Under the pieces are notes generated by a model. It saw nothing but the letters and a program-made list of their open reading frames with translations, was not told the DNA's origin and did not search any database. Positions 16,509 through 25,799 of a stretch of 64,000 nt of DNA are shown here, piece after piece. Each line of letters begins with the position of its first letter. Position 1 is the stretch's first letter. The stretch is from Marinomonas posidonica_A (lineage in GTDB: Bacteria; Pseudomonadota; Gammaproteobacteria; Pseudomonadales; Marinomonadaceae): contig NZ_JBHZSP010000010.1 of assembly GCF_043643765.1 (NCBI RefSeq), forward strand, positions 1 through 64,000, given 5' to 3'. Position numbers and translations under genes: made by a program.

Positions 16509-17609
16509 ATGTTTCCTGAACTCAAAAATGACCGCTTCCTGCGCGCCCTACTCAAACAGCCAGTGGACACCACGCCGGTTTGGATGATGAGACAAGCCGG
16601 ACGCTACTTGCCAGAATACCGAGCAAGCCGAGCCACCGCAGGAGACTTTTTGAGTCTATGTAAGAATGACGCCTTCGCTTGTGAAGTCACTTTACAACCG
16701 CTAAAGCGTTATGACTTAGATGCCGCCATTCTGTTTTCAGACATATTAACCATTCCCGACGCTATGGGGCTGGGCCTTTACTTTGAGACCGGCGAAGGAC
16801 CAAAATTCCAGCATGTTATGCGTACTCAAGCCGACATTGATGCCTTGCCAGTGACAACGGAAGGGGATTTGGATTATGTCATGAAAGCCGTGACCACCAT
16901 TCGCCACGCACTAAACGGACAAGTCCCTCTGATCGGCTTTTCAGGTAGCCCTTGGACTTTAGCGACTTACATGGTGGAAGGCGGTTCTAGTAAAGACTTC
17001 CGTCACATTAAAGCGATGATGTATCAATCGCCAAAGACACTGCACACCTTATTGGATAAGTTGGCCCAATCCGTTACTCACTATCTAAATGGCCAGATCA
17101 AAGCAGGCGCGCAAGCAGTACAAATCTTTGACACTTGGGGCGGTGTTCTCAGCGGCCCTATGTATCAGCAGTTCTCTTTGTTGTACATGAAGCAAATCAT
17201 GGATGGACTCATTCGTGAACATGAAGGTCAGAAAATCCCCGTCATTTTATTTACTAAAAATGGCGGGCAGTGGCTGGAAAATATCGCCGCCACAGGTCCT
17301 GATGCCCTAGGGCTAGATTGGACAACAGACATTGGCGAAGCCAGAGCTCGTGTCGGGAATCAAGTCGCTCTTCAAGGTAATATTGACCCATGTGTACTGT
17401 ATGCAGGTCAAGATGTGATTGAGCGTGAGGTAGAAGCAGTACTGTCCAGCTTTGGACATGGTAGTGGCCATGTATTTAATCTAGGTCACGGTATTCATCA
17501 ATTTGTGAACCCAGATCACCCTAAATATCTGATCGATGCGGTTCATAATCTTGGTCGCCAGTACCATGAGACCAAATACGATGATCTGGATGCGATGAAC
17601 GGACTGTAA
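16509..17609 (+). CDS. hemE: Uroporphyrinogen decarboxylase
   Basis: This 366-aa cytoplasmic enzyme removes four acetate carboxyls from uroporphyrinogen III to give coproporphyrinogen III in haem synthesis. The signature PVWMMRQAGRYLPEYR is at residues 22-37, the catalytic Asp lies in ILFSDILTIPDAMG, and GFSGSPWTLATYMVEGGSSK follows. The length is normal. It has GGAG upstream and appears to be a single-gene unit between the DUF2927 gene and the PII gene. Confidence 0.97.
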   Translation: MFPELKNDRFLRALLKQPVDTTPVWMMRQAGRYLPEYRASRATAGDFLSLCKNDAFACEVTLQPLKRYDLDAAILFSDILTIPDAMGLGLYFETGEGPKFQHVMRTQADIDALPVTTEGDLDYVMKAVTTIRHALNGQVPLIGFSGSPWTLATYMVEGGSSKDFRHIKAMMYQSPKTLHTLLDKLAQSVTHYLNGQIKAGAQAVQIFDTWGGVLSGPMYQQFSLLYMKQIMDGLIREHEGQKIPVILFTKNGGQWLENIAATGPDALGLDWTTDIGEARARVGNQVALQGNIDPCVLYAGQDVIEREVEAVLSSFGHGSGHVFNLGHGIHQFVNPDHPKYLIDAVHNLGRQYHETKYDDLDAMNGL

Positions 17610-17711
17610 TCTGCTGAAAATATAGGCTATATCCACTGAGATTGTGGCGACTTTGGCAAGAGAGTGTTATTTTTATGCTAATGAACGCTTTATCAGAATG
17701 GAGAGAAAATA

Positions 17712-18050
17712 ATGAAATTAATCACAGCCATTGTTAAGCCCTTTAAACTAGACGAAGTTCGCGAGGCGCTTTCTGAAATTGGCATTAACGGCATCACAGT
17801 GACCGAAGTAAAAGGATTTGGTCGCCAACGTGGTCATACTGAACTGTACCGCGGAGCCGAATATGTGGTGGACTTTCTACCTAAAGTAAAATTAGAACTG
17901 GCAGTAGAAACCGATCAAGTTGAGCGTGCAATCGAAGCCATCCAGAGCAGCGCTAACACAGGTAAAATTGGCGACGGTAAAATCTTCGTCACAGCGTTAG
18001 AACAAATCATCCGTATCCGTACTGGTGAGACTGGCGCAGAAGCCATCTAA
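17712..18050 (+). CDS. glnB: Nitrogen regulatory protein P-II
   Basis: This 112-aa protein is a PII signal transducer that senses 2-oxoglutarate and ATP/ADP and controls nitrogen assimilation proteins. The T-loop RGAEYVVDF carries the uridylylated Tyr51, and the B-loop TGKIGDGKIF is intact. The gene has AGAGAAAA upstream and a terminator straight after. amtB, which usually follows glnK, is absent, so I call it glnB with glnK as the alternative. It could act on GlnE, encoded at 27.5 kb. Confidence 0.9.
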   Translation: MKLITAIVKPFKLDEVREALSEIGINGITVTEVKGFGRQRGHTELYRGAEYVVDFLPKVKLELAVETDQVERAIEAIQSSANTGKIGDGKIFVTALEQIIRIRTGETGAEAI

Positions 18051-18077
18051 GGCAAATGCGCATCCGTCTAGTAAATC

Positions 18078-18108
18078 GCCCGTTTTAGCATTAAAACGGG
18101 CTTTTTTT
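18078..18108 (+). terminator. Intrinsic terminator of glnB
   Basis: GCCCGTTTTA, a GCAT loop and TAAAACGGGC form a perfect 10-bp stem followed by seven T. It lies between the convergent glnB and GlxA-type regulator genes. Confidence 0.95.
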
Positions 18109-18122
18109 GATCGTCACTTTTT

Positions 18123-19142
18123 TCAGCGCTTCCAAAGCTGTCGCTTCTTCCTATTATTCGGCGTCACTTCCGTTACCACATTTCCTTGTTTATTACGTTC
18201 ATCTCTTGGGGTCATGCCAAAAAAGCTCTTGTAGGTAGTACTAAAATGCGGCGCTGAACCAAAGCCGCAATCTTGCCCTATTTCGGTGATCGATTTATCG
18301 GTGTTAAGCAGACGTTGTTTTGCTTGCTGAAGCCTTAATTCCAAATAATAGCGCGATGGCACCACTTCTAGATGAGTTTTGAAAAGTCGCTCTAAGTGAC
18401 GACGCGAAATACCTAAATGATAAGCAATGTCTTCAGAGGACAAAGGCTCCTCAATATTGGCCTCCATTAACTGCACCGCTTCCACTAACTTCGGTTGACC
18501 ACTACCAATACGTGCCTGCAATGGAATACGTTGTGGATCGTCATGTGCACGAATACGCTCACAGACAAATTGCTCAGAAATATTGCTCGCTAACAACATA
18601 CCGTGTTGCTTACCAATCAAAAACAACATCATATCCATGGCCGCCGTACCACCACTACACGTATATCGATCTTGATCCACTTCAAACAAGTGATCTGACA
18701 CTATGGTTTGAGGAAATTCATCTCGCAAATTGGCAATACTCCACCAATGAATGGTTGCTCGGTAGCCATCCAGCAAACCGGTTTTGGCCAAAAGATAGCT
18801 TCCTGTGCAGATCCCCCCTAAAGAAATCCCTTTATTGGCTTGCTGCTTAATCCAATTTTCTAAAGTTTTATTTTCGTTTTTTGTCACTGGTGATGCACCA
18901 CAAACAAAAATCGCGTCCAAACCACTCGGAGCCTCACTTGTTATGTAGTCCGCCAAGCTTATAACCCCTGTATTAGAAGAGACTTCGCGACTTTCATGAC
19001 TAATTGTACAGAAAGAATATAACTCTTTTCCGGTCACCCAGTTTGCCATATGCAAAGTTTCAATGGCGGACGAAAAACCTAACATAGAATAGTTAGGCAA
19101 AAGTAAAAAACCGTATTTTTGTGGCTTTTTACTCGCTTGCAT
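18123..19142 (-). CDS. GlxA-family AraC transcriptional regulator
   Basis: This 339-aa regulator has an N-terminal DJ-1/PfpI-like domain (about residues 10-185; GGICTGSYLLAKTGLLDG holds the Cys nucleophile elbow) and a C-terminal AraC helix-turn-helix pair (about 225-325; SSEDIAYHLGISRRHLERLFK and ITEIGQDCGFGSAPHFSTTYKSFFG). Its opening FLLLPNYSMLGFSSAIETL resembles the GbdR/CdhR/ArgR group of pseudomonads, which control glycine betaine, carnitine or arginine catabolism. ATG 19142 was preferred to TTG 19175. It is divergent from the gdhB-astC pair, so arginine or glutamate catabolism is a reasonable guess for its target. Confidence 0.85.
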   Translation of the reverse strand: MQASKKPQKYGFLLLPNYSMLGFSSAIETLHMANWVTGKELYSFCTISHESREVSSNTGVISLADYITSEAPSGLDAIFVCGASPVTKNENKTLENWIKQQANKGISLGGICTGSYLLAKTGLLDGYRATIHWWSIANLRDEFPQTIVSDHLFEVDQDRYTCSGGTAAMDMMLFLIGKQHGMLLASNISEQFVCERIRAHDDPQRIPLQARIGSGQPKLVEAVQLMEANIEEPLSSEDIAYHLGISRRHLERLFKTHLEVVPSRYYLELRLQQAKQRLLNTDKSITEIGQDCGFGSAPHFSTTYKSFFGMTPRDERNKQGNVVTEVTPNNRKKRQLWKR

Positions 19143-19238
19143 GATTTCTCTTGATGCGAATTCACTCTTGTACAAAATATTATCCTGCGAACTAGGGACT
19201 AAAAAGGGGTTTATTTCGTTTAAAATGGATATTAAAGG

Positions 19239-19293
19239 CTTTTTTCATATTATGACGGAGTTTTACGGACGAGAAAACCGATTATGAAAAAAG
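19239..19293. promoter_or_regulatory. Spaced inverted repeat in the regulator-gdhB intergenic region
   Basis: CTTTTTTCAT (19239-19248) and ATGAAAAAAG (19284-19293) are perfect 10-bp inverted repeats 35 bases apart. They lie between the divergent GlxA-type regulator and gdhB. They could be paired half-sites for the regulator or chance in AT-rich DNA. Confidence 0.3.
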
Positions 19294-19439
19294 AGTGTCG
19301 CAATTAGAAAACTAGATAGCTATTAAAGAGGTAAAATTTTCACAATAATCTTTAACAGAGTCCAAAATCAAAACTTTCAATAAGTCACATTTACAACTAG
19401 TTTTAAAAAGACCCAACACTCATGAGGGATTGAGTTCAC

Positions 19440-22400
19440 ATGACTGACCATAAAAAAAACGAATTGATAGAACGCGTTGAGTTAGAAATTAACGACCATT
19501 TTAGTCGTGCCGATGCGAATGATTTAATTCAACTAGCCCACCTATACTTCCAAGATTCTCTAACGGAGGATTTGGCAAACGAAAGCATTGAAAACCTGTA
19601 CGGCACCATTGTGTGTTTGTGGGACTTCTTAAAACAAAAAACACTACAAAAGCCAAAAGTTCGTGTTTACAATCCAAACTACGAAGAACACAGCTGGCAG
19701 TCCACACATACTGTGATCGAAGTATTAACGGAAGACATGCCTTTCCTTGTCTCCTCTTTCAACATGGCGCTGGTTCGTCTTGGCCACACTATTCACCTTA
19801 CCGCTCATCCTGCCGTACCGGTGGAACGCAATAAAAAAGGTGAATTACAAAGCATAAAACCTGAATCGAAAAACGTTGAAGCTTTAATTCGTTTTGAAAT
19901 CGACCGTCTGTCCAACACCAATTTATTAGACCAAATTAAAGATGAAATTCTTAAGAGTCTAGCTGACGTTAGTAAAACCGTGGCAGATTGGCCTCAAATG
20001 AAAACAAACATGAGCGAAGTCATCCGTGAATCGGAACAACTTTCTCACTTAGAAGGCAATGAAGAACATCAGGAAATCCTCGACTTCCTGCGTTGGGTAG
20101 AAAACGATCACTTCACCTTTATCGGCTTCCGTGCCTATGACCTGACTCAAGAAGGCAATGAAACTCACCTGAAACTTGTAGAAGGTTCAGGATTAGGAAC
20201 CTTCCGTGACATCAATGACAAAAAAGTAAAACGTGACATTGTCTTGCAAGACAATCTAGCCAGCCTAGCCGTCGACAGCAGCAATATTTTAATCTTGACG
20301 AAATCGACCGCCATTTCAACGGTACATCGCCCTGTTCACTTAGACTACCTTGGCATTAAGCGTTTTGATAAAAATGGTAAAGTCATTGGCGAATGGCGCT
20401 TCTTTGGTTTGTATTCGTCTGCCGCTTACATTGCACGCCTTCAAGACATTCCGCTATTGCGCAAAAAGCTAGATGTGATTGTTGAGAAAGCCAATGTGGA
20501 TCCGAACAGTCACAAGGGCAAAAACCTAAAACACATTCTAAACAGCTACCCTCGTGATGAAATGCTGCAGGCACCAGTAGAAGAACTGTTCGGTACCATT
20601 GAAAGCATTCTTGCTATTCAAGAGCGCCGTCAATTACGTGTTTTCCTACGCAAAGACATTTATGGCCGCTTCCTCAACGCGCTTGTTTATGTACCGAGAG
20701 ATCGCTACAACACAGAACTGCGCATTAAGATGCAAGACATTTTAATGTCGGCTTGTAATGGCACCAGTTCCGAATTCAATGTGCAGTTCTCTCAGCTCGT
20801 ATTAGCTCGAGTAAACTTCACTATCCAGATAGCAGATCCGAAACAAAGCCCAACCATAGATGCTGAAGACATCCAACGTAAAATGCAGGATGCCATGAGC
20901 TCATGGGAAGACAAGCTCTTATCCGCGCTGCACAAAAGTAACGGTGAAGAAAGCGGCAATCAGCTTTTCAATGAATACGTGCCGTATTTACCCGCCGCTT
21001 ACCGTGAGGATTTCTCACCAAATGCGGCCGTGCTAGACATTGAACGTCTATCACAATTAGCAGACGAAGGGGATATCTCCACTCACATTTATCGTCAAGT
21101 TGGCCAAGCGAAAAACAATTACTTTTTCAAAGTTTATGGTACTGGCACCACCCTTATTCTCTCGGATGTATTGCCTATCCTAGAATGCATGGGCTTACGC
21201 GTTCTAGAAGCACGTCCATACGAGCTGGATCAGAACGGTGACGGCACCGCCAATACTTGGGTGGTCGAATTTGCGATTAGCGTTGACGCTGACGTTAACC
21301 TAGAGAAAAACACTCAACGCGAAGCATTCCAAGATGCGTTCAACCAGATATTTGTTCGTCGAGTCGAGAATGATCGTTTCAATGCCCTAGTGTTGAATGC
21401 GTCTCTTACTTGGCGTCAGGTCACCATGTTGCGTGCCCTTACCAAGTACTTAATGCAATTACAATTGCCTTTCTCAGTGCAATACATGCAACAAACCTTA
21501 GAGAAAAACGCTGGCATTGCTCGCCTGTTGGTACAATTGTTCGAACAACGCTTTGACCCTGCACAAACAGCGAAACGTGATGATAAGGTACAAAAACTCT
21601 TAGAAAAAATCGATCTAGAGTTGGATCAAGTGGCCAATCTAGATGAAGACCGCATCTTGAAACACTACTTGTCGGTCATTCAAGCCATGCTCAGAACCAA
21701 CTTCTACCAGCATGATGAACAAGGCCAGATCAAAGATTATGTGTCGTTCAAATTAGACCCATCAAAAATTCCTGCGGTACCACTACCACGTCCAAAGTTC
21801 GAGATCTTTGTCTACGCACCTTGGGTGGAAGGGGTTCACATGCGTGGCGGTAAAGTCGCTCGTGGTGGTTTACGTTGGTCTGATCGCATGGAAGATTTCC
21901 GTACCGAAGTCTTAGGCTTGGTAAAAGCACAAATGGTGAAAAACGCCGTCATCGTTCCTGCGGGTGCGAAAGGTGGCTTTGTCGCTAAGCAACTAAAGAA
22001 AAACGCGTCACGAGAAGACGTTCAAGCCGAAGTCATTCATTGCTACACAACCTTCATCAGTGGTTTGCTCGACATCACGGATAACTTGGTACAGAACCAA
22101 GTCGTTCCGCCAACGTCGGTACAACGTTACGACGAGGACGACCCTTACCTAGTGGTGGCGGCTGACAAAGGCACGGCGACTTTCTCCGACCTAGCCAACA
22201 GCATCTCAGAGAAATACGGATTCTGGTTAGGCGATGCCTTTGCATCCGGCGGATCAAACGGTTATGACCATAAAAAAATGGGCATCACGGCTCGTGGCGC
22301 TTGGGAATCGGTTAAACGTCAATTCAAAGAAATCGGTATCGATTGTCAGACGACAAACTTCACCGCTGTCGGCGTTGGCGACATGGCCGGTGACGTGTTT

Positions 22401-24257
22401 GGTAATGGTATGCTCTTATCTAAGCACACTTGCTTAGTCGCGGCATTTAACCATCTGCACATCTTTATTGACCCAACGCCCGATGCGGCTAGCTCGTTTG
22501 CTGAACGAGATCGCTTGTTCAAGCTACCACGCTCCTCATGGGAAGATTACAATAAAGAACTCATCTCTAAAGGCGGCGGTATCTTTAGTCGAACCGCTAA
22601 ATCGGTGCCAATCAACGCTGATATTCGTAAAGCCCTTGGCATTGAAGGCAACATCAAGTCCATGGCACCGACGGATCTGATTAATGCCATCTTGAAAGCC
22701 CCAGTCGATTTGTTGTGGAACGGCGGAATCGGCACCTATGTCAAAGCCGAATCTGAGTCTCATGCGGATGCGGGTGACAGCGCCAACAATGGCTTACGTG
22801 TTAATGGTAAAGAGTTGCGCTGCAAGATTGTTGGTGAAGGCGGTAACTTAGGTTTGACTCAATTGGGTCGTATCGAATTCGCCCAAAATGGCGGTTTAAT
22901 CAGTACTGATGCCATCGACAACTCAGCAGGTGTTGACAGCTCTGACCATGAAGTTAACATCAAGATTCTACTCAACCGAGTGGTTGAAAATGGCGACATG
23001 ACAGAGAAGCAGCGAAATACCCTGCTGGCTAAAATGACCGATGAAGTGGGTGATCTAGTATTACGCCACAACCGTGGCCAAAGCCATGTATTGTCTTTGA
23101 TTAACTCACGTGCACCGGAAAAATTAGCAGATCATTGGCGTTTGATTCAATCCTTGGTACGCGAAGGACGCTTAAACCGTGAAATTGAGTTCCTACCCAC
23201 CGATGGGCAAATTCGTAAACGCCTTAACAAAGGCCAAGGCTTAACACGCCCAGAAATTTCTGTGTTGTTGGCTTACTCTAAGATCAAACTCTCTGAACAG
23301 TTGGTGGAAGACGGTATTGGTGAAGACCCTGATTTGATTACGCAAATTAATCAATACTTCCCACGCGAGCTGACTAAGCGTTTCGGTGATCAAATGGCAT
23401 CACACCCATTGGCACAAGAAATCATCGCTGGCCACGTGACCAACAATCTAGGCAATCGTATGGGGGCTACTTTCTCCACCTATATGCAGGAAGAAACCAG
23501 TGCCTCCGCCTTGAATGTGGTACGTGCTTACATGGCTGCGGAAACCATCTTTGATATTCCGTCTCTGTGGGATGCAATTAATCGCTTAGACTTTGAAGTA
23601 CCAAACTCCGTATTAAACGGTTTGTTGATCCGTATCCAAGGTCTGCTAGAACGAGCCACTTTGTGGCTATTGCGCAACACTCGCGAAAGTTTGTCGATTC
23701 AACGCTTGATCGAAACTTACCAACCGGGCGTTAATGTCATTGCAGCAAACATCCAGGCTATCTTAACGGAATCCAGCCAAGAGCATTTGGCACAAACGAA
23801 TGAGGCGCTGGTTGCACAAGGTATTCCGCAAGACTTAGCGGACAACTTGTCAGCCCTGCAATACCTCTTCTACGGTTTGGATATTATCCGTGTGGCCAGC
23901 AACACTGACAGCGAAGTGTTGGACGTTGCACAAACCTACTTCGCGTTGGAAATGGAGCTAGAACTGCATTGGCTACGTCAGCGCGCAGCACAATTACCAG
24001 CCGAAGACATGTGGCAGCGCCGTGCTAAAGCCGGCCTTGGTGATGAAGTCGACAACAGTTTGCGCACCTTAACGCAGGAGGTGATCCAATCGAATGCCGA
24101 CATCAAAGCACTGGACCAAAGACTGGCCAGCTGGCAAGAAACGAACTTAGACAGTGTCCACCATTATCGAGCCACTTTCAGCGAAATTAAGCTGGAAAGT
24201 GAATTATCCTTGGCAATGGTGACTGTTGCTATTCGTGAGTTAAGAAATCTGATATAA
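19440..24257 (+). CDS. gdhB: NAD-specific glutamate dehydrogenase, large type
   Basis: This 1605-aa protein is the 180-kDa-class NAD-dependent glutamate dehydrogenase, which oxidises glutamate to 2-oxoglutarate and ammonia and serves catabolism. The long N-terminal half carries ACT-like regulatory regions. The catalytic core lies about residues 790-1300, with MRGGKVARGGLRWSDR, VKNAVIVPAGAKGGFV (catalytic Lys) and the nucleotide-binding stretch VGVGDMAGDVFGNGML. The length is normal for the class. astC follows after about 50 bases. In Pseudomonas aeruginosa gdhB is induced by arginine through ArgR, which fits the neighbour. Most likely assembles as a large hexamer. Confidence 0.96.
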   Translation: MTDHKKNELIERVELEINDHFSRADANDLIQLAHLYFQDSLTEDLANESIENLYGTIVCLWDFLKQKTLQKPKVRVYNPNYEEHSWQSTHTVIEVLTEDMPFLVSSFNMALVRLGHTIHLTAHPAVPVERNKKGELQSIKPESKNVEALIRFEIDRLSNTNLLDQIKDEILKSLADVSKTVADWPQMKTNMSEVIRESEQLSHLEGNEEHQEILDFLRWVENDHFTFIGFRAYDLTQEGNETHLKLVEGSGLGTFRDINDKKVKRDIVLQDNLASLAVDSSNILILTKSTAISTVHRPVHLDYLGIKRFDKNGKVIGEWRFFGLYSSAAYIARLQDIPLLRKKLDVIVEKANVDPNSHKGKNLKHILNSYPRDEMLQAPVEELFGTIESILAIQERRQLRVFLRKDIYGRFLNALVYVPRDRYNTELRIKMQDILMSACNGTSSEFNVQFSQLVLARVNFTIQIADPKQSPTIDAEDIQRKMQDAMSSWEDKLLSALHKSNGEESGNQLFNEYVPYLPAAYREDFSPNAAVLDIERLSQLADEGDISTHIYRQVGQAKNNYFFKVYGTGTTLILSDVLPILECMGLRVLEARPYELDQNGDGTANTWVVEFAISVDADVNLEKNTQREAFQDAFNQIFVRRVENDRFNALVLNASLTWRQVTMLRALTKYLMQLQLPFSVQYMQQTLEKNAGIARLLVQLFEQRFDPAQTAKRDDKVQKLLEKIDLELDQVANLDEDRILKHYLSVIQAMLRTNFYQHDEQGQIKDYVSFKLDPSKIPAVPLPRPKFEIFVYAPWVEGVHMRGGKVARGGLRWSDRMEDFRTEVLGLVKAQMVKNAVIVPAGAKGGFVAKQLKKNASREDVQAEVIHCYTTFISGLLDITDNLVQNQVVPPTSVQRYDEDDPYLVVAADKGTATFSDLANSISEKYGFWLGDAFASGGSNGYDHKKMGITARGAWESVKRQFKEIGIDCQTTNFTAVGVGDMAGDVFGNGMLLSKHTCLVAAFNHLHIFIDPTPDAASSFAERDRLFKLPRSSWEDYNKELISKGGGIFSRTAKSVPINADIRKALGIEGNIKSMAPTDLINAILKAPVDLLWNGGIGTYVKAESESHADAGDSANNGLRVNGKELRCKIVGEGGNLGLTQLGRIEFAQNGGLISTDAIDNSAGVDSSDHEVNIKILLNRVVENGDMTEKQRNTLLAKMTDEVGDLVLRHNRGQSHVLSLINSRAPEKLADHWRLIQSLVREGRLNREIEFLPTDGQIRKRLNKGQGLTRPEISVLLAYSKIKLSEQLVEDGIGEDPDLITQINQYFPRELTKRFGDQMASHPLAQEIIAGHVTNNLGNRMGATFSTYMQEETSASALNVVRAYMAAETIFDIPSLWDAINRLDFEVPNSVLNGLLIRIQGLLERATLWLLRNTRESLSIQRLIETYQPGVNVIAANIQAILTESSQEHLAQTNEALVAQGIPQDLADNLSALQYLFYGLDIIRVASNTDSEVLDVAQTYFALEMELELHWLRQRAAQLPAEDMWQRRAKAGLGDEVDNSLRTLTQEVIQSNADIKALDQRLASWQETNLDSVHHYRATFSEIKLESELSLAMVTVAIRELRNLI

Positions 24258-24309
24258 ACCAATGGGTGGTCGTCAATGCGGCCACCTATTTTTTCATGAG
24301 GATATAAAC

Positions 24310-25533
24310 GTGACACAAGAAATAACGAGAGCAACCTTTGATGAAGTCATGGTTCCTAATTACGCACCTTCGGCAATCATTCCAGTGCGTGGTGAAGGCT
24401 CTCGCGTATGGGACACAGAAGACAAAGAATACATTGATTTTGCTGGCGGCATTGCCGTCACGGCATTGGGTCATTCCAATCCAACTCTAGTCGACGTCAT
24501 GCGTGAGCAAGCAGGAAAAATCTGGCACCTTTCCAATGTGATGACAAACGAGCCAGCGTTGCGACTAGCTAAAAAATTGACCGAAAAAACCTTTGCCGAT
24601 CGCGCTTTCTTCGCTAACAGCGGCGCAGAAGCCAACGAAGCCGCATTTAAACTCGCTCGTCGTTACGCATACGATCATTTCGGTCCTGAAAAGCACGAAA
24701 TCATTGCGTTTTATAAATCCTTCCATGGCCGTACTTTGTTTACCGTTTCAGTGGGTGGACAAGCGAAATACAAAGAAGGGTTTGAGCCAACACCTGCTGG
24801 CATCAAACATTGTGATTACAATAACATTGAACAACTTAAAGCCATCATCAGTGACAAAACCTGTGCAGTTGTTATGGAACCCATTCAAGGCGAAGGCGGT
24901 ATCATTCCTGCCGATCTTGAATTTGCCAAGCAAGTGCGTGAACTTTGTGATCAGCACAACGCCTTATTAGTTTTTGACGAAGTGCAATCCGGTGTTGGCC
25001 GAACAGGTACTCTGTTTGCCTACGAGCAAACAGGTGTCACCCCAGACATCATGACATCCGCAAAGTCTTTAGGTAACGGCTTTCCTGTTGGCGCCATGTT
25101 AGCGACCGAGAGCGTTGCAAAAAGCTTTGCATTTGGTACTCACGGCAGCACATATGGCGGTAACCCTATGGCCTGCGCCATTGCAGAAGCGGTTGTCGAC
25201 ATCATCGACACCCCTGAAGTACTTGAAGGTGTGAAAAAACGCCATGAGTTATTTGTGACAGGCTTGAACGCCATTAATCAGAAATACCATATCTTTAAAG
25301 AAATACGTGGTATGGGCCTATTAATCGGTGCTGAAGTGGTGGATGAGTACGCAGGTCAAGCAGGCAAATTTGTGACTGCCGCTGCAGAAGAAGGTTTGTT
25401 CATGTTAGTTGCGGGTCCTGACGTATTACGATTTGCCCCTTCTCTGATCATTCCAGAGCAAGACATTGCGGAAGGTTTAGCACGTCTAGAGAAAGCCATC
25501 GCAACGGTGATTGCACAAACTCAAGCCGCTTAA
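24310..25533 (+). CDS. astC: Succinylornithine/acetylornithine transaminase
   Basis: This 407-aa class III PLP aminotransferase aligns from the first residues with E. coli AstC (TQEITRATFDEVMVPNYAPS...IIPVRGEGSRVWD). It uses 2-oxoglutarate to transaminate succinylornithine, making glutamate. The PLP Lys is in TSAKSLGNGFPVGA, with NSGAEANEAAFKLAR and FDEVQSGVGRTG also visible. The start is GTG 24310, with GAGG 8 bases before; earlier codons give an unrelated extension. It is cotranscribed with gdhB, which burns the glutamate. ArgD, the biosynthetic twin, has the same fold and often the same activity, so astC/argD remains ambiguous. Confidence 0.85.
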   Translation: MTQEITRATFDEVMVPNYAPSAIIPVRGEGSRVWDTEDKEYIDFAGGIAVTALGHSNPTLVDVMREQAGKIWHLSNVMTNEPALRLAKKLTEKTFADRAFFANSGAEANEAAFKLARRYAYDHFGPEKHEIIAFYKSFHGRTLFTVSVGGQAKYKEGFEPTPAGIKHCDYNNIEQLKAIISDKTCAVVMEPIQGEGGIIPADLEFAKQVRELCDQHNALLVFDEVQSGVGRTGTLFAYEQTGVTPDIMTSAKSLGNGFPVGAMLATESVAKSFAFGTHGSTYGGNPMACAIAEAVVDIIDTPEVLEGVKKRHELFVTGLNAINQKYHIFKEIRGMGLLIGAEVVDEYAGQAGKFVTAAAEEGLFMLVAGPDVLRFAPSLIIPEQDIAEGLARLEKAIATVIAQTQAA

Positions 25534-25560
25534 TCAGATAACACACATTAGAGACAACTT

Positions 25561-25588
25561 AAAATCGGGCCTTGCGCCCGATTTTTTT
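25561..25588 (+). terminator. Intrinsic terminator of gdhB-astC
   Basis: AATCGGGC, a short loop and GCCCGATT followed by a T-run, 28 bases past the astC stop. Confidence 0.92.
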
Positions 25589-25799
25589 ATGTTAACCCTC
25601 TCTGAATGAAACTTTTTAATCGCTAATCAGTCATAATACTAATTAAATCAATGAGTATGATTATCGTCTTTTTTGCAGATTCCTTAGTTCACGATGAATT
25701 GTGCTTCTCAACGGACTAGTTTAAGCTCATTTTCGTACATTAGGACTAATTGGGCTAGGATGGCTTCAATACTCACCACAAACATAGAGAAACTAATAC

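Noticed and set aside
17644..17658. Sigma-54-like promoter before the PII gene (TGGC...GGCA)
   Set aside because: The GG to GC spacing is two bases too short for a -24/-12 element, and no other NtrC-type signals were seen.
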